In this document: piece after piece, positions 1-31,363 of the stretch
Layout: each line of letters opens with the position of its first letter
How positions within the stretch are numbered: the first letter of the stretch is position 1
Source of the DNA: Pagrus major
Taxonomy: Eukaryota; Chordata; Actinopteri; Spariformes; Sparidae
Length of the DNA: 64,000 bases
Direction: 5' to 3'
NCBI RefSeq assembly: GCF_040436345.1
Contig: NC_133235.1
Location: 23,212,660-23,276,659, forward strand
Made by a program: the position numbers and the translations under genes
The notes under the pieces: model-generated
What the model was told of the DNA's origin: nothing
What the model saw: the letters and a program-made list of their open reading frames with translations, nothing else
Databases searched by the model: none

Positions 1-37
1 GAGATGAAGTTGTGTGTGTGTGTGTGTTTGTGTGCAG

Positions 38-18702
<18,665 letters not shown>

Positions 18703-19021
18703 TCAGAGGGGATCCATACCGTCGCCTCATGAATGTTGACGTTTCTTACATTTGTAGAGGTCACTCTCACCTCCAAGTCCAGCCTAGATACCCGTGTTTC
18801 TAACGTTGTTGTGGCCTGAGTGAGCGAGTGAGATTGTGACATTTAGTATTGTGTTACTGTGCAGATGCCTGGATAAAGTGTGTAGATAAAGGACAAAGTT
18901 ATGTTTATGTGATATTTTTATTATTGTCAACAAATCCCATGAAAAAAACAAACAACAATTGATTTGTCTCTTAACACTTTCCTCTCCTGTCTGAGGCTCA
19001 TTCATTCCTGTTGGAGACATA

Positions 19022-19240
19022 AACTCACTGATTTTACATGTCGAAGTCTTGGGAAGTAGTGCTGCATATGTGAAAACTATAAGTTTAAAAATCTGGGGTT
19101 GTAGAGTTAGAAAGAATAGAGCATACCAGCCCTCTGTAGCTCTTCATCTCTGCTCAAAGCAGTGGGTGAGTTGCATTGTAGGTAATTTAGGCGCCAGGCT
19201 TTGACAAGGAAGGAGAAGTCATGGAATAAAAAAGATAAGT
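19022..19240. repeat. Diverged partial copy of the AACTCCACCAATTTTACA foldback family
   Basis: Shares CTTGGGAAGTAGTGCTGCATATGTGA-like sequence, GTTGCATTGTAGGTAAT and GGCGCCAGGCTTTGACAAGG with the better copy at 22982-23210 (GTTGCATTGTGGGTAATG, GGCGCCAGG). The ends are decayed. Confidence 0.6.
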
Positions 19241-19364
19241 CAGTGGAGTACTCTTTGAAAAACAAGAAATAAATGTATAGTTTAAACAGGAAACGGCAAA
19301 GTATGTTTCTGCAAATGACGGATATGCTGCAACTTTGAGTTTACTTACTTAATTTGTTAAGAAA

Positions 19365-19756
19365 TTAAAGGTGCAGTATGTAAGAATTGGCCACCTGTTC
19401 AATTCAAATAAATAGGGGTAGCATATTACCAGAGCAACCGCTAACTGCTGCTGCTGCTAACTGTAGCTTCCGTTGGCAAGGAAGCTCAGTTTACCGTGTA
19501 GCTAGCGGTCTTGTTCGCTGACTGACGGAGCACCGGGGGATTGTTGGTGTTGTTCACTATCAGACTTTCACCTCTTTAGGTAGAATGTAGCTAGGGGCTA
19601 GGTGGTTAGCATGCTAACTTCAGTAGATATCCCTGTCGCACAATAGAAAAATATCTTGGAAATAACATCAAAACTGTTGTTTCTTTACATTCTGTTGATA
19701 ATTTTAGTTAATCTTTGAATTTTTTAAACTAAAATTCTTACATACTGCACCTTTTT
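19365..19756. mobile_element. MITE with perfect 20-bp terminal inverted repeats
   Basis: AGGTGCAGTATGTAAGAATT at 19369-19388 is the exact reverse complement of AATTCTTACATACTGCACCT at 19733-19752. The 0.38-kb interior has no useful reading frame. TTAA sits directly before the left end. On the right a T-run leads into TTAA, so a TTAA target is plausible but not exact. Confidence 0.8.
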
Positions 19757-20576
19757 TAATTAAAATGTATAGCTAGGTGTTACGTGTCGGTGCACCTGAA
19801 TAAAAAAGCACCAGTGTTTAAAAGTTAGCCTTTGCGTCCTCTCCACCTCCTGATATTAAAGTCAGGTCTTAAACAAGTAATGTGAACGTGATAAGACACG
19901 TTTTGTAGAAATGTCATTACTGTACGTAGTCTGACATGTACAAATGTGAAAGCATCAGCGGTTTGCAGAAACTTGACCTGCCAACCTTTTGATTTTCGCA
20001 ACTGGGTTTTCTCAGTTGTCAGATAATTGCAGATGTTGATGCTTGAGCTTTTTATTGGCCTGAAAGCTGAACTGAAACTGCAGGTTCTCCAAGGTCAAGA
20101 ATGACCTTTAAAACTAAACCATTTTGTTTGAAATGATGTGGTATAATCGAAAGGTTGAGAACAGCTATTAAATGGACCTTTAGGTGAGATTATTTTATCA
20201 ATATATTTTCATTAAAAACAGCTGGACACTGAAGCTTATATTTCTCAGACAAGAATAAATAGAGGATTTGTCTCTCAGCCTTTGGTGACTCGAGTACTTT
20301 ACAGCACCAGGAGTTTGTTTGTGGGATATTCACCATGTAGTGCCCAAATTCATTGTGATGAATGAACATGTCACTCAAACAGGGTAAAATAGTGAATCTA
20401 CTTTCAGGCTATATTCAGGAACATGTCAACCAGTGCGACGATGTGGTTCATTTGTGTGTTTTAAATACGTTTTTTTTTAGCTCGAATAAATTGCAGCATT
20501 CATGGGATTTGTTAATGATATAGAAAAATACAGAATATCACCAGCTTTATCTTTTAAATGTGTGTGTGTGATTGTG

Positions 20577-20607
20577 TGCGAGAGAGAGAGAGAGAGAGCG
20601 AGAGAGA
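20577..20607. repeat. (GA)n microsatellite
   Basis: GAGAGAGAG run with one GAGCGAGAG interruption at about 20578-20606, following a short TGTGTGTG stretch. Confidence 0.8.
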
Positions 20608-22069
20608 CTTTTTGACACTTTCCTTGCATTGCTCAAATCCGGTTCAGACTCTTCGACATAATTAGAGTCTTTTTTTTGCCAAAAGAACATCCTGTAAACA
20701 CGACTTCAAACATTACGAGGAGGGAGATAAGTCACACGGGGCAGAAATGGGAGTGAATAACAGAGAAGAAAGCACAGAAGAACAGAGAAAATTATTCAAA
20801 TGAGCACATGATGTTATCGATTTAAACTACCTATTCCCCAGCACCGGACTAACACATCCGAGGGCCAGAAAAGACACGGTGGTGTTGGTTATATGTTGGC
20901 TGATATGCAATAAATTTACAGTAATAATGCAGTAAAAGGTGATATAACAGCAACAGCGTCATCACTAGTTTGTCCATGTCGTTATCAGTAGCCTTTTTTT
21001 CCTTTTTTTTTTATTTGACTACTAAATATTTGTGTCGGGTCATATCAGCCCCCCAAAATCCCCAATTAACTGTTCACATGACGACAAAGGCAGCTTACAA
21101 AGGTCCACCGAGTTTAGTACAGGGCTCCAAATAACGATGAAGCACATTGTAATTACCATGAGTATTAATTTCCTGCACATGTAGCCTTGTTTGGCTTTAT
21201 AGGGGCTGATTCAATAAGGGCAAACGTAGACGTGTCGTTCTTGTCACTTGAACTGCCTCCACATTTTTCCTGCTATGTGAATTATCTGTGTTTACCGTGT
21301 TTCTAGCATGATAAAAGGAACAACACTTTGAGCTCAGAGTGAAAAGGAACGATGCAGGAAGTTGTACAGAGCACACAAAATACACACACACATACACTTA
21401 AGCGCACACGTGTATGCGGCCTGTAGATATTAATAACACCGTGATATGTTACACGTATCTTAATCCAGCCCGGCCTCTAATGCAACGTCGAGAAATGTAA
21501 CTTCTGTCTGAAGCACAGTGATACCCAAAAACTGTCGTAGAGCAAAGTGTGTGTGTGTGAGTCCTCGTTACGACCTTCAAATGGGTGTAAGTATTTTAGC
21601 TTCATGCGACGATTTTTGAGCCATATTTCAATCTTACGTGACGTCATCGCAGCTCATTTTTTTGGGTCCGTGTAAAACATTCGTGCAACGATTTATTAAC
21701 GTCCTAACTTTCTGTTTGCATATAGAGTGTGAAGTAGTGCTCGCCATATAAGATAACGTATAAGGAGTTAAATGTAGAGAGTGTATAAGCTAATTTGCAG
21801 CGTATCTAGTTAAGCAATAAGTCTGTAGTATCTCCCTTTATATGGCACTGGCCTGTATATGCTTTGTACATATGAACATACACGGATGAGATCTGCGCAC
21901 ACGCTACTGTACATAGGAGAATTATGCATTTGAGATCCGACAGCCATTGTTATTTTTCAGAGAACATGAAATTGTTTTTGTACATGAGTGAATGATTAAA
22001 ATTGAAAAAGAACAAAAACACCTTTAAAAAAACAAACAAGCTGAGAAGTTGTGTTTCTTCCTTGTGGTG

Positions 22070-24255
22070 GTAAGTATTTCTACTTGGCTACATGTCATCA
22101 TGTTGTCGGCCTTTTTTTACTCCACTACATTTATTTGATAAATTGAATCACTAGTTACTTTAATGGTCCCATTTTACTCTCATTTTCAGGTTCATGCTTT
22201 TATTTACAGCGTGAAGTGAAGATGGAACGATATAATATTTTATCACGGATCGAGATAAAAAACAGTTGATCGTGGGGAATTTTCATCGTGATAATCGTGA
22301 ATCAAGATAATCATGAAACATCCTCTTGAAAAAGCTGTCTAGCTCAATGACGTACATCCGATATTGGTTTATCCCCCACAAAAACAAGTCAGATCAGATG
22401 TGTGTAAATACTACGGAAACCAAACCAAAAGACGACAGGGAGATGAGACATCACCGATTATTTATATCCTTTGTTTTTGCAGGGAGACCTGATATTTCGC
22501 TAAAATCTGTGATGCAATAAAAATATTTGCGTCCTAACAAAATGTAAGGTTAAAGTGATTCCAAGTTTAGTTTTTATGAAACTACCATGGAAAAGTTTTG
22601 AGAATATTTTAATGATTATCGGGATTATATCTAAATATTGTAAAATTATTTTGGACAGGATAATCCTGACTTGAAATGTTCAGAAAACACATTACTCTTC
22701 TGATAATGTCCATTACTGCAGCACCTCTATTCACCCTCCGCCTGAACACTGTCTCTTTAAGAACTCTCCCCCTAAAAGCCCAGTCTGCTCTGATTGGTCA
22801 GCCCTCACAGGCTTTTGACTGTATAGTTGTGACATCATAGCTTGTCTGAAGTTTTCATTTGCATTTCTCTGTGGATTGAATGTTATATTAAGAGTATTTA
22901 TACAGCACCTCGACATGGTTTATAATTAAAAAAGGACCATTAGTACAAATTTTATCAACTAAAAGGATGTATTATTATAGATTAAAGGGTAACTCCACCA
23001 ATTTTACACATTAAAGTGTGTTTACAGGTCTTGGGAGTTTTACTGCATATGTGACAAAAAGTAGTATTAAGTCTTTTGTGGCTCCAGAAGAAGCTGCATG
23101 TAATCTGATAAATAGCCTCCAGTGATGTCACTCAGTGGTTAAGTTGCATTGTGGGTAATGCAGGCGCCAGGTTTTTGAAAAAGGAAGAAGAATGTATGGA
23201 ATATAAAAGTTGATATCTCTGCTTCTGCTGTACCCACGAGTTTCCTGATAATCGTGGACACTCATGGACAATCTTGGCTTCAGAAGCTTTAGCTAAGTGG
23301 GCTAAGCAATAATTATAGTCTTAGTAGTATTAACTCAATAAAGTCACTAACCTAGATCTTCATGAATGAATGATACGCTGTGCCAATCACGCTAAGAAAC
23401 AGGATTACTGCTTGTTATCGTGGAAAACGTCTGTTCAGGTTAAGTGACGGGATGCGTTGCAAATCACGCACATAATTCATGCAAGGTATCACGGGGGTGA
23501 AGAAGGTGGCTAGATTTGAAATTTAGTTTTTAAACTGTCAAAAAATAGCTTTCATGGGAAGGCATTTAGGGAATCTTGAATAAATTAGTGGCTTTTATCA
23601 TTTTACTCTCACTCAACTTCATCATCCCACAATGTTTTATAATCCTGTTGTATTTTTAGCCTCTTTTTAAGCCGTCGTTTGTTTTTGTTTCTTTTCATTT
23701 TCTGTGAAGCTCTTTGTAACCTTGTTTAGAAAAGTGCTATATAAACAAAGTTTATTGTTTTTATATTATTACTGGATTGTGGGTCCAACAGTGTTATGGA
23801 GTGTAATGCCAGACCGGTGGACCGCTTTTCAAAACCTGGTGCCTACATTACCCACAATGCAACTCATCCGATTAGGTGCAGCTTCCTCGGGAGCCACAAA
23901 AGACTTTACACTACTTTTTCACATATGTAGTAGTACTCACCAACACCTGTAAATACATTATCATCATCACTTTGGAGCTACAAAACAGCTTATAAAGTAT
24001 TTAAAATTAGCCCCAGCTTTAACAGCTCCAACATTAAAATCATACACGCCATAATCCACCAAATTATAGATTAATGATCTGTGAAAATAATGTTGGCCTA
24101 CATTATTTTGAAATGGGTCGTTCTGCAATATCAGTACTTTACTTTGAGTATATTAAGTATGTTTTAATGCTAATACTTTTGTTCTTTACTCTACACTGTG
24201 GTACTGATACTTTTACTTGAGTAAATGATCTTAGTACTTCTTCCACCACCGCTTC
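22070..24255. mobile_element. Nested repeat block: a TACTTG-type element split by later insertions
   Basis: About 22070-22160 (TTACTCCACTACATTTATTTG) and 24110-24255 (TTTACTTGAGTAAATGATC, then TACTTCTTCCACCACC) look like the two halves of one reversed TACTTG-type repeat. Between them lie a copy of the GGAGACCTATTGTGC family (about 22163-22955), itself interrupted at about 22210-22690, and a foldback element (22982 to about 23968). The nesting order is inferred from the broken continuity. Confidence 0.55.
22982..23968. mobile_element. TTAA-flanked foldback element with long inverted arms
   Basis: Left end is TTAA then AGGGTAACTCCACCAATTTT. The left arm includes GTTGCATTGTGGGTAATG and GGCGCCAGG. 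The right arm, near 23820-23960, carries their reverse complement (ACCTGGTGCC, CATTACCCACAATGCAACT) and CACATATGTAGTAGTACTC opposite the left-arm GAGTTTTACTGCATATGTG. The last few dozen bases of the right end have decayed. A shorter, better-preserved copy is at 59641-59970. Confidence 0.7.
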
Positions 24256-24730
24256 CTGTATGTTCAGCTTGTGTTTGTTGAGGAGAGAAACAAAAAGACA
24301 AAGTCCTCCTTCAAAAAAACAACTCATATTTATCTATGCAGGACATTCAGACATTCAGTATCAAACATAGCCCGACCCACATGACACAGCATGACCCAGA
24401 AAAACAACACTACAAAATATCCATAGAAAACCAACGCAATAGCAACACATGACTCTTCACACAAATGTACAAAACTCAGTTGGAACAACAGTTTTACATT
24501 CTGGTTGAACTCTCCAATATATATATATACATATACTGTTTACAGCAGCGATAAACGGTGGACGAGGTCAGTGCATGAAAGGCCTGGAGGAGGAGAGACA
24601 GAAGGCAGCGAGTGGAGAGGAGATGATCAGAGGAAAGGAAAGGAGGAGGAGGAGGAGGTGGAGAGAGGTCAACAGTGAAAGCAGAACAGATTGTGTCAAT
24701 CAACACAGAGACATAAAGATGGACGTCACA

Positions 24731-27700
24731 TCACATCAAGAACTCCTTCTCCTCCTTCTTCTCCTCCTCCTCTTCTTCATACCTCTCCTCCTCTTCGTCG
24801 AAGGACGCTACTCCAGAGGAGGCGCGGTCAGAAGAGAAGAAGCTTCTGCAGTGCCACACTCGGACCTCGTGAAACACGCTGCCATCTTCCTCCTCGTCCT
24901 CCTCATCGTCCTCTCCGGGAGACTCAGAGGTGGAGTAGCAGGAGTCGAACCTGCTGCTCCTGGTTCGAGGCCTCCACTCGGGCTTGTTGTAGATGTAGAC
25001 TTCGCTGCTCTGCTCCTGTGAGGTAACATGCTGCTTCTCATGACCACCCAGCCTCTCTTCCTCCTCCTCCTCCTCCTCCAGGAAGGGGCTCATGCAGTCG
25101 CTGGGTAAAGTAGGTGAATTGGTCTGGGATGAATGTGGGTCATTATGAGACACAGATCTACCACAGAGCAGGCTGCTGCTGCTGGAGCCCAGGGGACTGT
25201 CGGAGGGCGGAGCCTCACTGCCATCAACTTCAGGCTGGCTTGGCGGTCCTGTGATAGGATTGGTTGTGGCGGTGTCTGAGGGAGGAGCAAAAAGTCAGAA
25301 CACCTGGGGATGAATGGATGGATAATGGGGGGAGGGGGAGGGAAGATGAGGCGTTCTGTCAGTGATGATGCAGGAATGAAGAGTGAAATGAGATGAAAAT
25401 GATCAAAATGGCGGCGACTGTGGATACCTGAGCTCTGGCTGGAGGTGAGAGCCTGTCCGTTGGCGTGGGATTCTTCATCGTTGAAGTCTTCCACGTCATC
25501 ATCGTCCATGGACGCCCAGGCACGCAGCTTTGCCTCGGCGATGGCAAACTGCTCAGCCACTCCTAGCAGGAACACAAGACAAATAAATTCATTAATGCAG
25601 AAACGTTTTTGGGCTTGTGACCCTTTAAAATGAAGAAATGACTGAATGTGTGAAACTGACAATTTAGAAAAGAAAAGAAAAAAGCACAAATCCTGTAGTA
25701 AGAAAGTGTTTCTCTCTGCTTTTGCATCCTGCTAATCATCTTTTGACGCCTCAGACTTGTCCTGTGACTCATTAAAGGGGGGTGGGCAATGCTGACTTAA
25801 AGGTGCACTATGCACCTTTTTTTAAAGGAGACCTATTGTGCTTTTTTAGTTTCTTCACTTTCCTTCAGTTAAAAAGCTCAAAGTCCACACCAACAGAAGC
25901 TCCTCTGTCCCACAGAAAACACTGCTCCTAAAACGCCTCGTCAGTAGTCCCGCCTTTAATTCCTTGACTTCATGACATCACACTACGTCACCATGTCACA
26001 CACTTGCGTAATTCTTGCCTCACTGCTAGTTTGGCACGTAAGAATTGATCTAGCACAGTTGTTGTTAGCGGTGCTGGCTCAGGCATGTGTGAGCTGACCA
26101 ATCAGAGCAGACGTGGGTGTACAGGGGGGGGGGGGGGGGGGGGGGTCTTAAAGAGACAGGAGCTAAAACAGAGCGTCTCAGACAGAGGGGGAATACAGCG
26201 CTGCAGCACTGGACAGTGTTGTGTTTTTTGAGCACTAAAACATGTAAACCATTCTAGTAGTAACCCAAAATAAAATGATGAACCTGAAAATGAGCATACT
26301 GTGTCTCCTTTAAGTTACGTAGTCATATTCTTGATCTCGAGGGCTTCTAGACGGGCAGTGGGCTCTTTTTGTTCTCACCCCACTGTAACTCAAAATAAAA
26401 GCCTACAAATACAAATGTAAACACAAAGTACATCGAAAACTCACGTTAGCTCTTGCAAACTGCTGCTCATACATCAAGAGCTCTGTCTCTGTTTATAGGC
26501 CTGTAAGAAAGTTGCAAAGTGCACCTTTAATGTATCTTACAGAGACCAGTCTGCTAGTTCCAGTGTTTCAAGCAGGATATTAATAACTATATTAAATTAG
26601 GTTCAACTAATACTTCTACCTCGTCTTATACCTCGTCTTAAAAATCGCCCATCACAATTAATAAGAGCTCAGTTAGACACTTAAGTAGCTCATTTTGTCT
26701 GACTAGCAGTCCAAAATGTAACAATATTCTGTTTACAATGATATAGAGCAAAGAAAATCCAAAAACACACATTTAAGGAGCTGATTATAGCATATTTTTT
26801 AGTATATTTGCTTAAAAAGTGACTCAAAAGATTCACCAATTATCACAGTAGCTGACGTCAATATTTATTCAGTTTCTTCTGCTCTGATCGTCTCTTTGAA
26901 ATGCAGGATAAAGTATTTTACTGTGGAGAATTGATCAAGATGTAAAGAAAACGATATAAGGGACAGTAAATACAAGATGCACACTCACTATGAACCCTAC
27001 TTCCCTCTCTCTCTCTCTCATTCTCCCTCTCGATCAAACTGTGCCGATGTCAACCTGGCGCCAGAAAAGGATGAGTCACAGCAAAACAACAGGAGCTGGT
27101 TGTACCATTGGTGGGCAGTGAAGTGTTCTGGGAGAGTGTCTAATAGGCCACCATCTGCTGCCAAGACAAGCTGTCACCCAAGAGACAGCGCGGTGGGCGT
27201 GGCGGACCGCTGACATACAGGAGTTTTAGGGGGATTAGGTGTATGACAGAAGGTGGAGCCTGTCAGGAGATGATGCTGCGGCTTAAACCGAGTCGGTAGC
27301 AGGATGGCCAAACAAAACAAGTGACAACCAGGTCGTTAAAGCTACATTCAAAACGTGCCCTCGGTTAAAGGGTCACAGGGACAAATACCTGCAGCGAACC
27401 GAGCCTCCTTCTCTCCTTCAGTAAGGTGGCAGTAGGAGCTGAGGTGGGTGTGAGCCGGCGGCGGGTTCGCAGGTTTGGGCCAACCTTTCCACTCAATGAG
27501 GTGGGCGACCCGGCCTTGAGCCAGGGAGGTGGGCTTTGTCACATGGTCCCTCACTGCCTGAGAGATACCTGGAAACACACAGAGAGAGAGAGAGAGAGGG
27601 GTCAGAGTCCGAAGGCGCAAGATCTGAGTGTAAAAGCAGACAAAGTTGTTTTTTTTAAAAATCACCATTTAAGGAGGATCTGGCAAGTGCTGCGAACTCA

Positions 27701-27777
27701 TGGATGCCGACACTTTTCCTGGAGTCTGCTGGAGATTTTCCTGACTTTGGAATCATTTCACTCTCCTCGAATTTCAC
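24731..27777 (-). CDS. fam131a: FAM131A-like protein, complete coding region
   Basis: Four coding exons on the minus strand: 27756-27666 (in exon 27777-27666), 27568-27389, 25562-25428 and 25275-24731. The phases join exactly, giving 316 residues and a stop at 24733-24731. The start MIPKSGKS aligns with the human MLPKSRRA start and is followed by [11 protein letters not shown]. The core includes [20 protein letters not shown], split here between GRVAHL and IEWKGW, then [22 protein letters not shown]. The end is [13 protein letters not shown] plus a run of glutamates. These are FAM131A hallmarks rather than FAM131B or C. The molecular function of the family is unknown to me. The reading frame stays open a few codons upstream of the chosen ATG, so an upstream coding exon is possible. 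The gene is convergent with clcn2 and on the same strand as eif4g1, the arrangement I recall in human. Confidence 0.9.
25797..26530. mobile_element. TTAA-flanked MITE containing a second, nested MITE
   Basis: Outer element: TTAAAGGTGCACT at 25797-25809 and its complement AGTGCACCTTTAA at 26518-26530. Inner element: TTAA AGGAGAC at 25822 and GTCTCC TTTAA ending at 26313, with imperfect inner arms (CTATTGTGCT against the complement of GCATACTG). Both units are framed by TTAA, the target of piggyBac-type elements. The superfamily is inference. The inner unit carries a 22-base G run at 26124-26145. It lies in the second fam131a intron. Confidence 0.75.
26124..26145. repeat. 22-base homopolymer G tract
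   Basis: Uninterrupted run of G within the inner MITE. It could form a G-quadruplex and is a likely assembly-error spot. Confidence 0.85.
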
Positions 27778-28688
27778 CTGCAACAGAGAGCGAGTTTTAA
27801 AAAAAAAAGCAGAAACTGTTTTGTGTGTCCCATCCAGCAGTAGTAGGCTATTTCAATATTTCCCAAAACCCAGTAAATGTTTACTCTGCCAATATTTACA
27901 CTGTGAGAAACATTCTAATAGCATCTAAATGAAAAGCTCAAAATCAAATATGAATCACAGGACAAACACGCAGCTCTGTCCTCTGTGCCAGAAAACAAAA
28001 AAAAAAGACTCTTCCTACCTCGTCCTCCATTTGTCTCTCCCTTCTCTCTCTACTCCTCGACCTCAGCCTCATGGTGGACATGCAGAGATGTTGTCACAGC
28101 GCAGCAGACCAACACAACTAAAAGTCACAGCCTGGGATCACTTGTTTAAACCACCGGGCAGACAAGCAAACAGCTATGCCCTACATTTACCGCACAGATG
28201 CTAAAGCCACGGTAAGCCGGCGAAACCGGTTTGTATGGTCGGGGGTTTAAGGCAGCGGTGACCGTCTACATGCGACCGGGCAAACATATGGCGTGTGACC
28301 AGCTTCCGGTAAGCAGCTTCAAGCCAGGCCTGCTCACCCCAAAGCTGCTGATCCCTATTAAAAGTGATAGTGCCACCTAACTAACGGCATGTCCAAAAAA
28401 TAAATACACATTGTAGATCTGGTGGGTCAGATGAATCCATGCATGCTCTATATGGGAGCAGCTGGGAATATATCTCCTTTATAAGGCAGGAGAGTGTTTC
28501 AACCAGCAGGAAACGTGTTGCCAGATCACAGCTCGGAGCACGTGCATGACTTGACAGATATCCTTAAGCAGATTGGCTACCAAAGCAGCTAAGAAAGACG
28601 TGTTAAAGGCTTAGTGAAGTCAAAAATGACAGTGAATGTTTTATACTGTCAGTTTCTAACAACAAATTTGAGAAAATGCAGCAACTAA

Positions 28689-29470
28689 GGCTGCGACTGA
28701 TGATTATTTTCTTGATTAATCGATTGTTTTGTCTATAAGATGCCCTAAACTCTGATGCTGCTTTTACTTATATTGTTTTTTTTATTTATTAGCTTTTATC
28801 TTGTTGTCTTCGTTCTACATTCTGTTTACAGTTACATGTCAGAGAAGCCAAACAAAGTTTCGTTGTACCGGCGTATAATGGCAATAAAGATGAATCCAAA
28901 TCTAAGTCAGAAAATCTCCATCAGTGTTTTCCAAAGCCCTGAGACGACGTCCTGGATTGTCTTGTTTTGTCCACAAAATGAAGATATTCAGTTTTTTCAG
29001 TCATAGAGGAGACGGCTCCAAGTCAAGTGTGACCAAAGATTTTCACTGGTCGGTGCGCCGGAAATTTAGGTCTCATTAGACACAGAAAAAGTAACCTGTA
29101 AAAATAATTTTGAGGTTATCGCAATTTCTTGTTGCATGTGCTGTGATTTAAATGAAGAGACACTTTTATCTGCACCTTTACACACGTTTAAATAAAATAA
29201 ATTCAATTAAAAACTAAAACATATTATTGGGTACACCTAAATTATTATGTGCTGGCCGATCTAAATGTAAAAGTTATGAGTACCAGAGCAACCAGTGTAT
29301 AAGTTAGTCTGGAGCCCTGGAGGAGTGAAGAAACCAGAAAATATTCACATTTAAGAAGCTGGAATCAGAGAAATTTTTTTAAAGCATTACTTAAACCAAT
29401 AACTAGATCATCAAAACAGTTGGCGATTAATTTAACAGTTGACAGCTAATCGATTAATCGTTGCAGCTCT
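28689..29470. mobile_element. Disrupted MITE of the ATTAATCG / TTGCAGCTCT family
   Basis: The left end GGCTGCGACTGATGATTATT with TTGATTAATCGATTG, and the right end CTAATCGATTAATCG followed by TTGCAGCTCT, are the inverted termini. Middle landmarks (GTCTTGTTTTGTCCACAAAA, AAGAAGCTGGAATCAG) match the copy at 7012-7335 but are separated by unrelated inserts. Confidence 0.65.
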
Positions 29471-30784
29471 GGTGGCATTTTCTCCTGAACTACACTGAAT
29501 CTGAGCTTTAAATCTCCTCGTATGTAACTTTAGCTACAGTCATTGTCATTATTTCCTGACACGCACATCAATTCATCTTTTATTCTTTGTCTTTTATTAG
29601 TTGAACTACCCATATTTTATTGCTGTCTTGCTGAGCCTTAGTCTAAATCCATTTTTAATTCCCCATATTTTCAATCACTGTTGAAGCACTTCAAATTGTA
29701 TTTTAATTTCTTTGAAATGTGCTACATAAATCAAGTTTGATTGATTTTCATATTGAATTCTTAAGCAACCTATTTTGGTTGTGTTTTTAATCTTCTATCA
29801 ATGATTCATTCCTTTTCTCTTCTCCTCTCTCTTTTTCATTGAACTTGAATCTGTAAAACTGAAAACCAATAAACGCACTAAATGACAGTAAATGTGTGTC
29901 ATTGGCACACTCGGGCTCGGTGCAAACAGCTCTCGGCACTCCTCGGAAGTGAAGCTTTGGCTGCAGCACACACCTGTGAGCGCCGCAGACGTCCCTCATG
30001 CTCGACACCGATAAACGCTGCGGCACATGTTCAGCATGAGGAGCCCTGCTCAGCTCCCTCCTGAGACTCCACGGACAGCTCACCTCTTAAATCGTGTCTG
30101 CAAAATGAGACTCGCTTTTACTTTGCACTATAACTGCAGGCAGTCTTAGAGGTGAGGATCATGTTGGGTCGAATACCAGTTAGCAGCATTTGTTACCAGA
30201 GTGGATAAACATGTTCTGCCAAACATTGATTTTCTTCTTCAGACGCTCTCGACTGGTTCTCTCATTTTGATCTTCTTAAATAAAAAGAGTAAAAAATTGA
30301 GAAAAGTCACAAAAAAATCAATATAAATAAATGTAGCAGAGCAATTTCTTTTCCTCTTTTCTCTCATTAATCATCTCACGACCGCTTAGATTTTTCTCGT
30401 GACGCAGCGGAGGGGTCACGACCCATAGGTTAAGAGCCACTGCTGTGGATGGTATATGTAGGTCACACATGGCGGTCATTTGGTTCGAGCTTGTGAACTC
30501 AGCTCATCTGCTGATGCAGTTTTTTTGAGTGGTTTAAAGATCAGTCAGTAGATGAGTCAACAGAGGACAGCAACAGTTTTGATAAATGATTAATGGTTTT
30601 AGTCATTTATCGAGCAAGAACGCAACATTTTTAACCGCTTCCTGCCTCAATCGTCTTTCTGATTGAATATCTTGAACAAAACATTTGCAGTCGTCACTCA
30701 GAAAAAAATGTGATGTGTATTTTAACTTTTTTTTCCTAACCTTTAAAGGCTGAATAATTCATAGGAGAATGATTGACAAATTAA

Positions 30785-31363
30785 TTAAAGGATAAATTCA
30801 GCGTAAAAAAGGTAGCAGGTAATTATCTGCTCACCCTCATGCTGATGGGAAGTCAGGATAGCCTACGTTTCATAGTCTGCAAAACATTTCTGGAGCTTCA
30901 CAGCAAAACAGCGCTGCAGCATTCTCCCTAACAACTGAAGTAGATGGGGACTTTTTTAAAACATAAACAAAACAACAACAAAACAAACATAAAATGGCTC
31001 CATACAGCTGATCTAGCATAATCCAAGTCACCTGAAGCCCCCGAGATCCCAAACTGATATTGATAAATTGTTATTTAAACCCCCTTTTCAAGCTGAAGTC
31101 TTCACTGTAGCTGCTACGCTAAAATGCACCGCAGCATGTAAATAACGCTTTCTTCAAATGAATTTGGGATCCCGTGGGATCCCACCGGACGAGCTGTATG
31201 GAGTCATTTCTTGTCCCCGTCTACTTCACTTCTTTAGGAGATCGCTGCAGGACCGTTCTTCTGTGAAGCTCAGGAAATGTTTCGTGGACTGAGACACTTC
31301 ACCAGACTTCCCATTGAGCAGATAATGACTGAATTTCCATTTTTGGGTGGACTTATCCTTTAA
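30785..31363. mobile_element. TTAA-flanked foldback MITE
   Basis: TTAA at 30785-30788 then AGGATAAATTCAGCG. The right end has GGGTGGACTTATCCT then TTAA at 31360-31363. The interior also folds: GGCTCCATACAGCTGATCTAG pairs imperfectly with CGAGCTGTATGGAGTCAT. It is non-coding and a common fish type. Confidence 0.75.

Larger units (their letters stand above)
18703..24730. other. clcn2 3' flank and convergent clcn2/fam131a spacer
   Basis: 6 kb between the two stop codons, with the genes running towards each other. Several AATAAA hexamers follow the clcn2 stop (for example 19225-19230 and 19268-19273), and an ATTAAA lies near 21995. I cannot choose the true clcn2 3' end. Repeats inside are a partial foldback copy (19022-19240), a MITE (19365-19756), a (GA)n tract (20578-20606) and a nested block (22070-24255). 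No protein-coding exon is seen. Confidence 0.6.
25563..27388. other. fam131a second intron
   Basis: 1.8 kb. Apart from the nested MITE at 25797-26530 and a (CT)n stretch near 27005-27035, I see no recognised content. Confidence 0.5.

Noticed and set aside
24575..25026. Plus-strand open frames rich in Arg, Leu and Ser
   Set aside because: They are the shadow of the glutamate-rich fam131a last exon.
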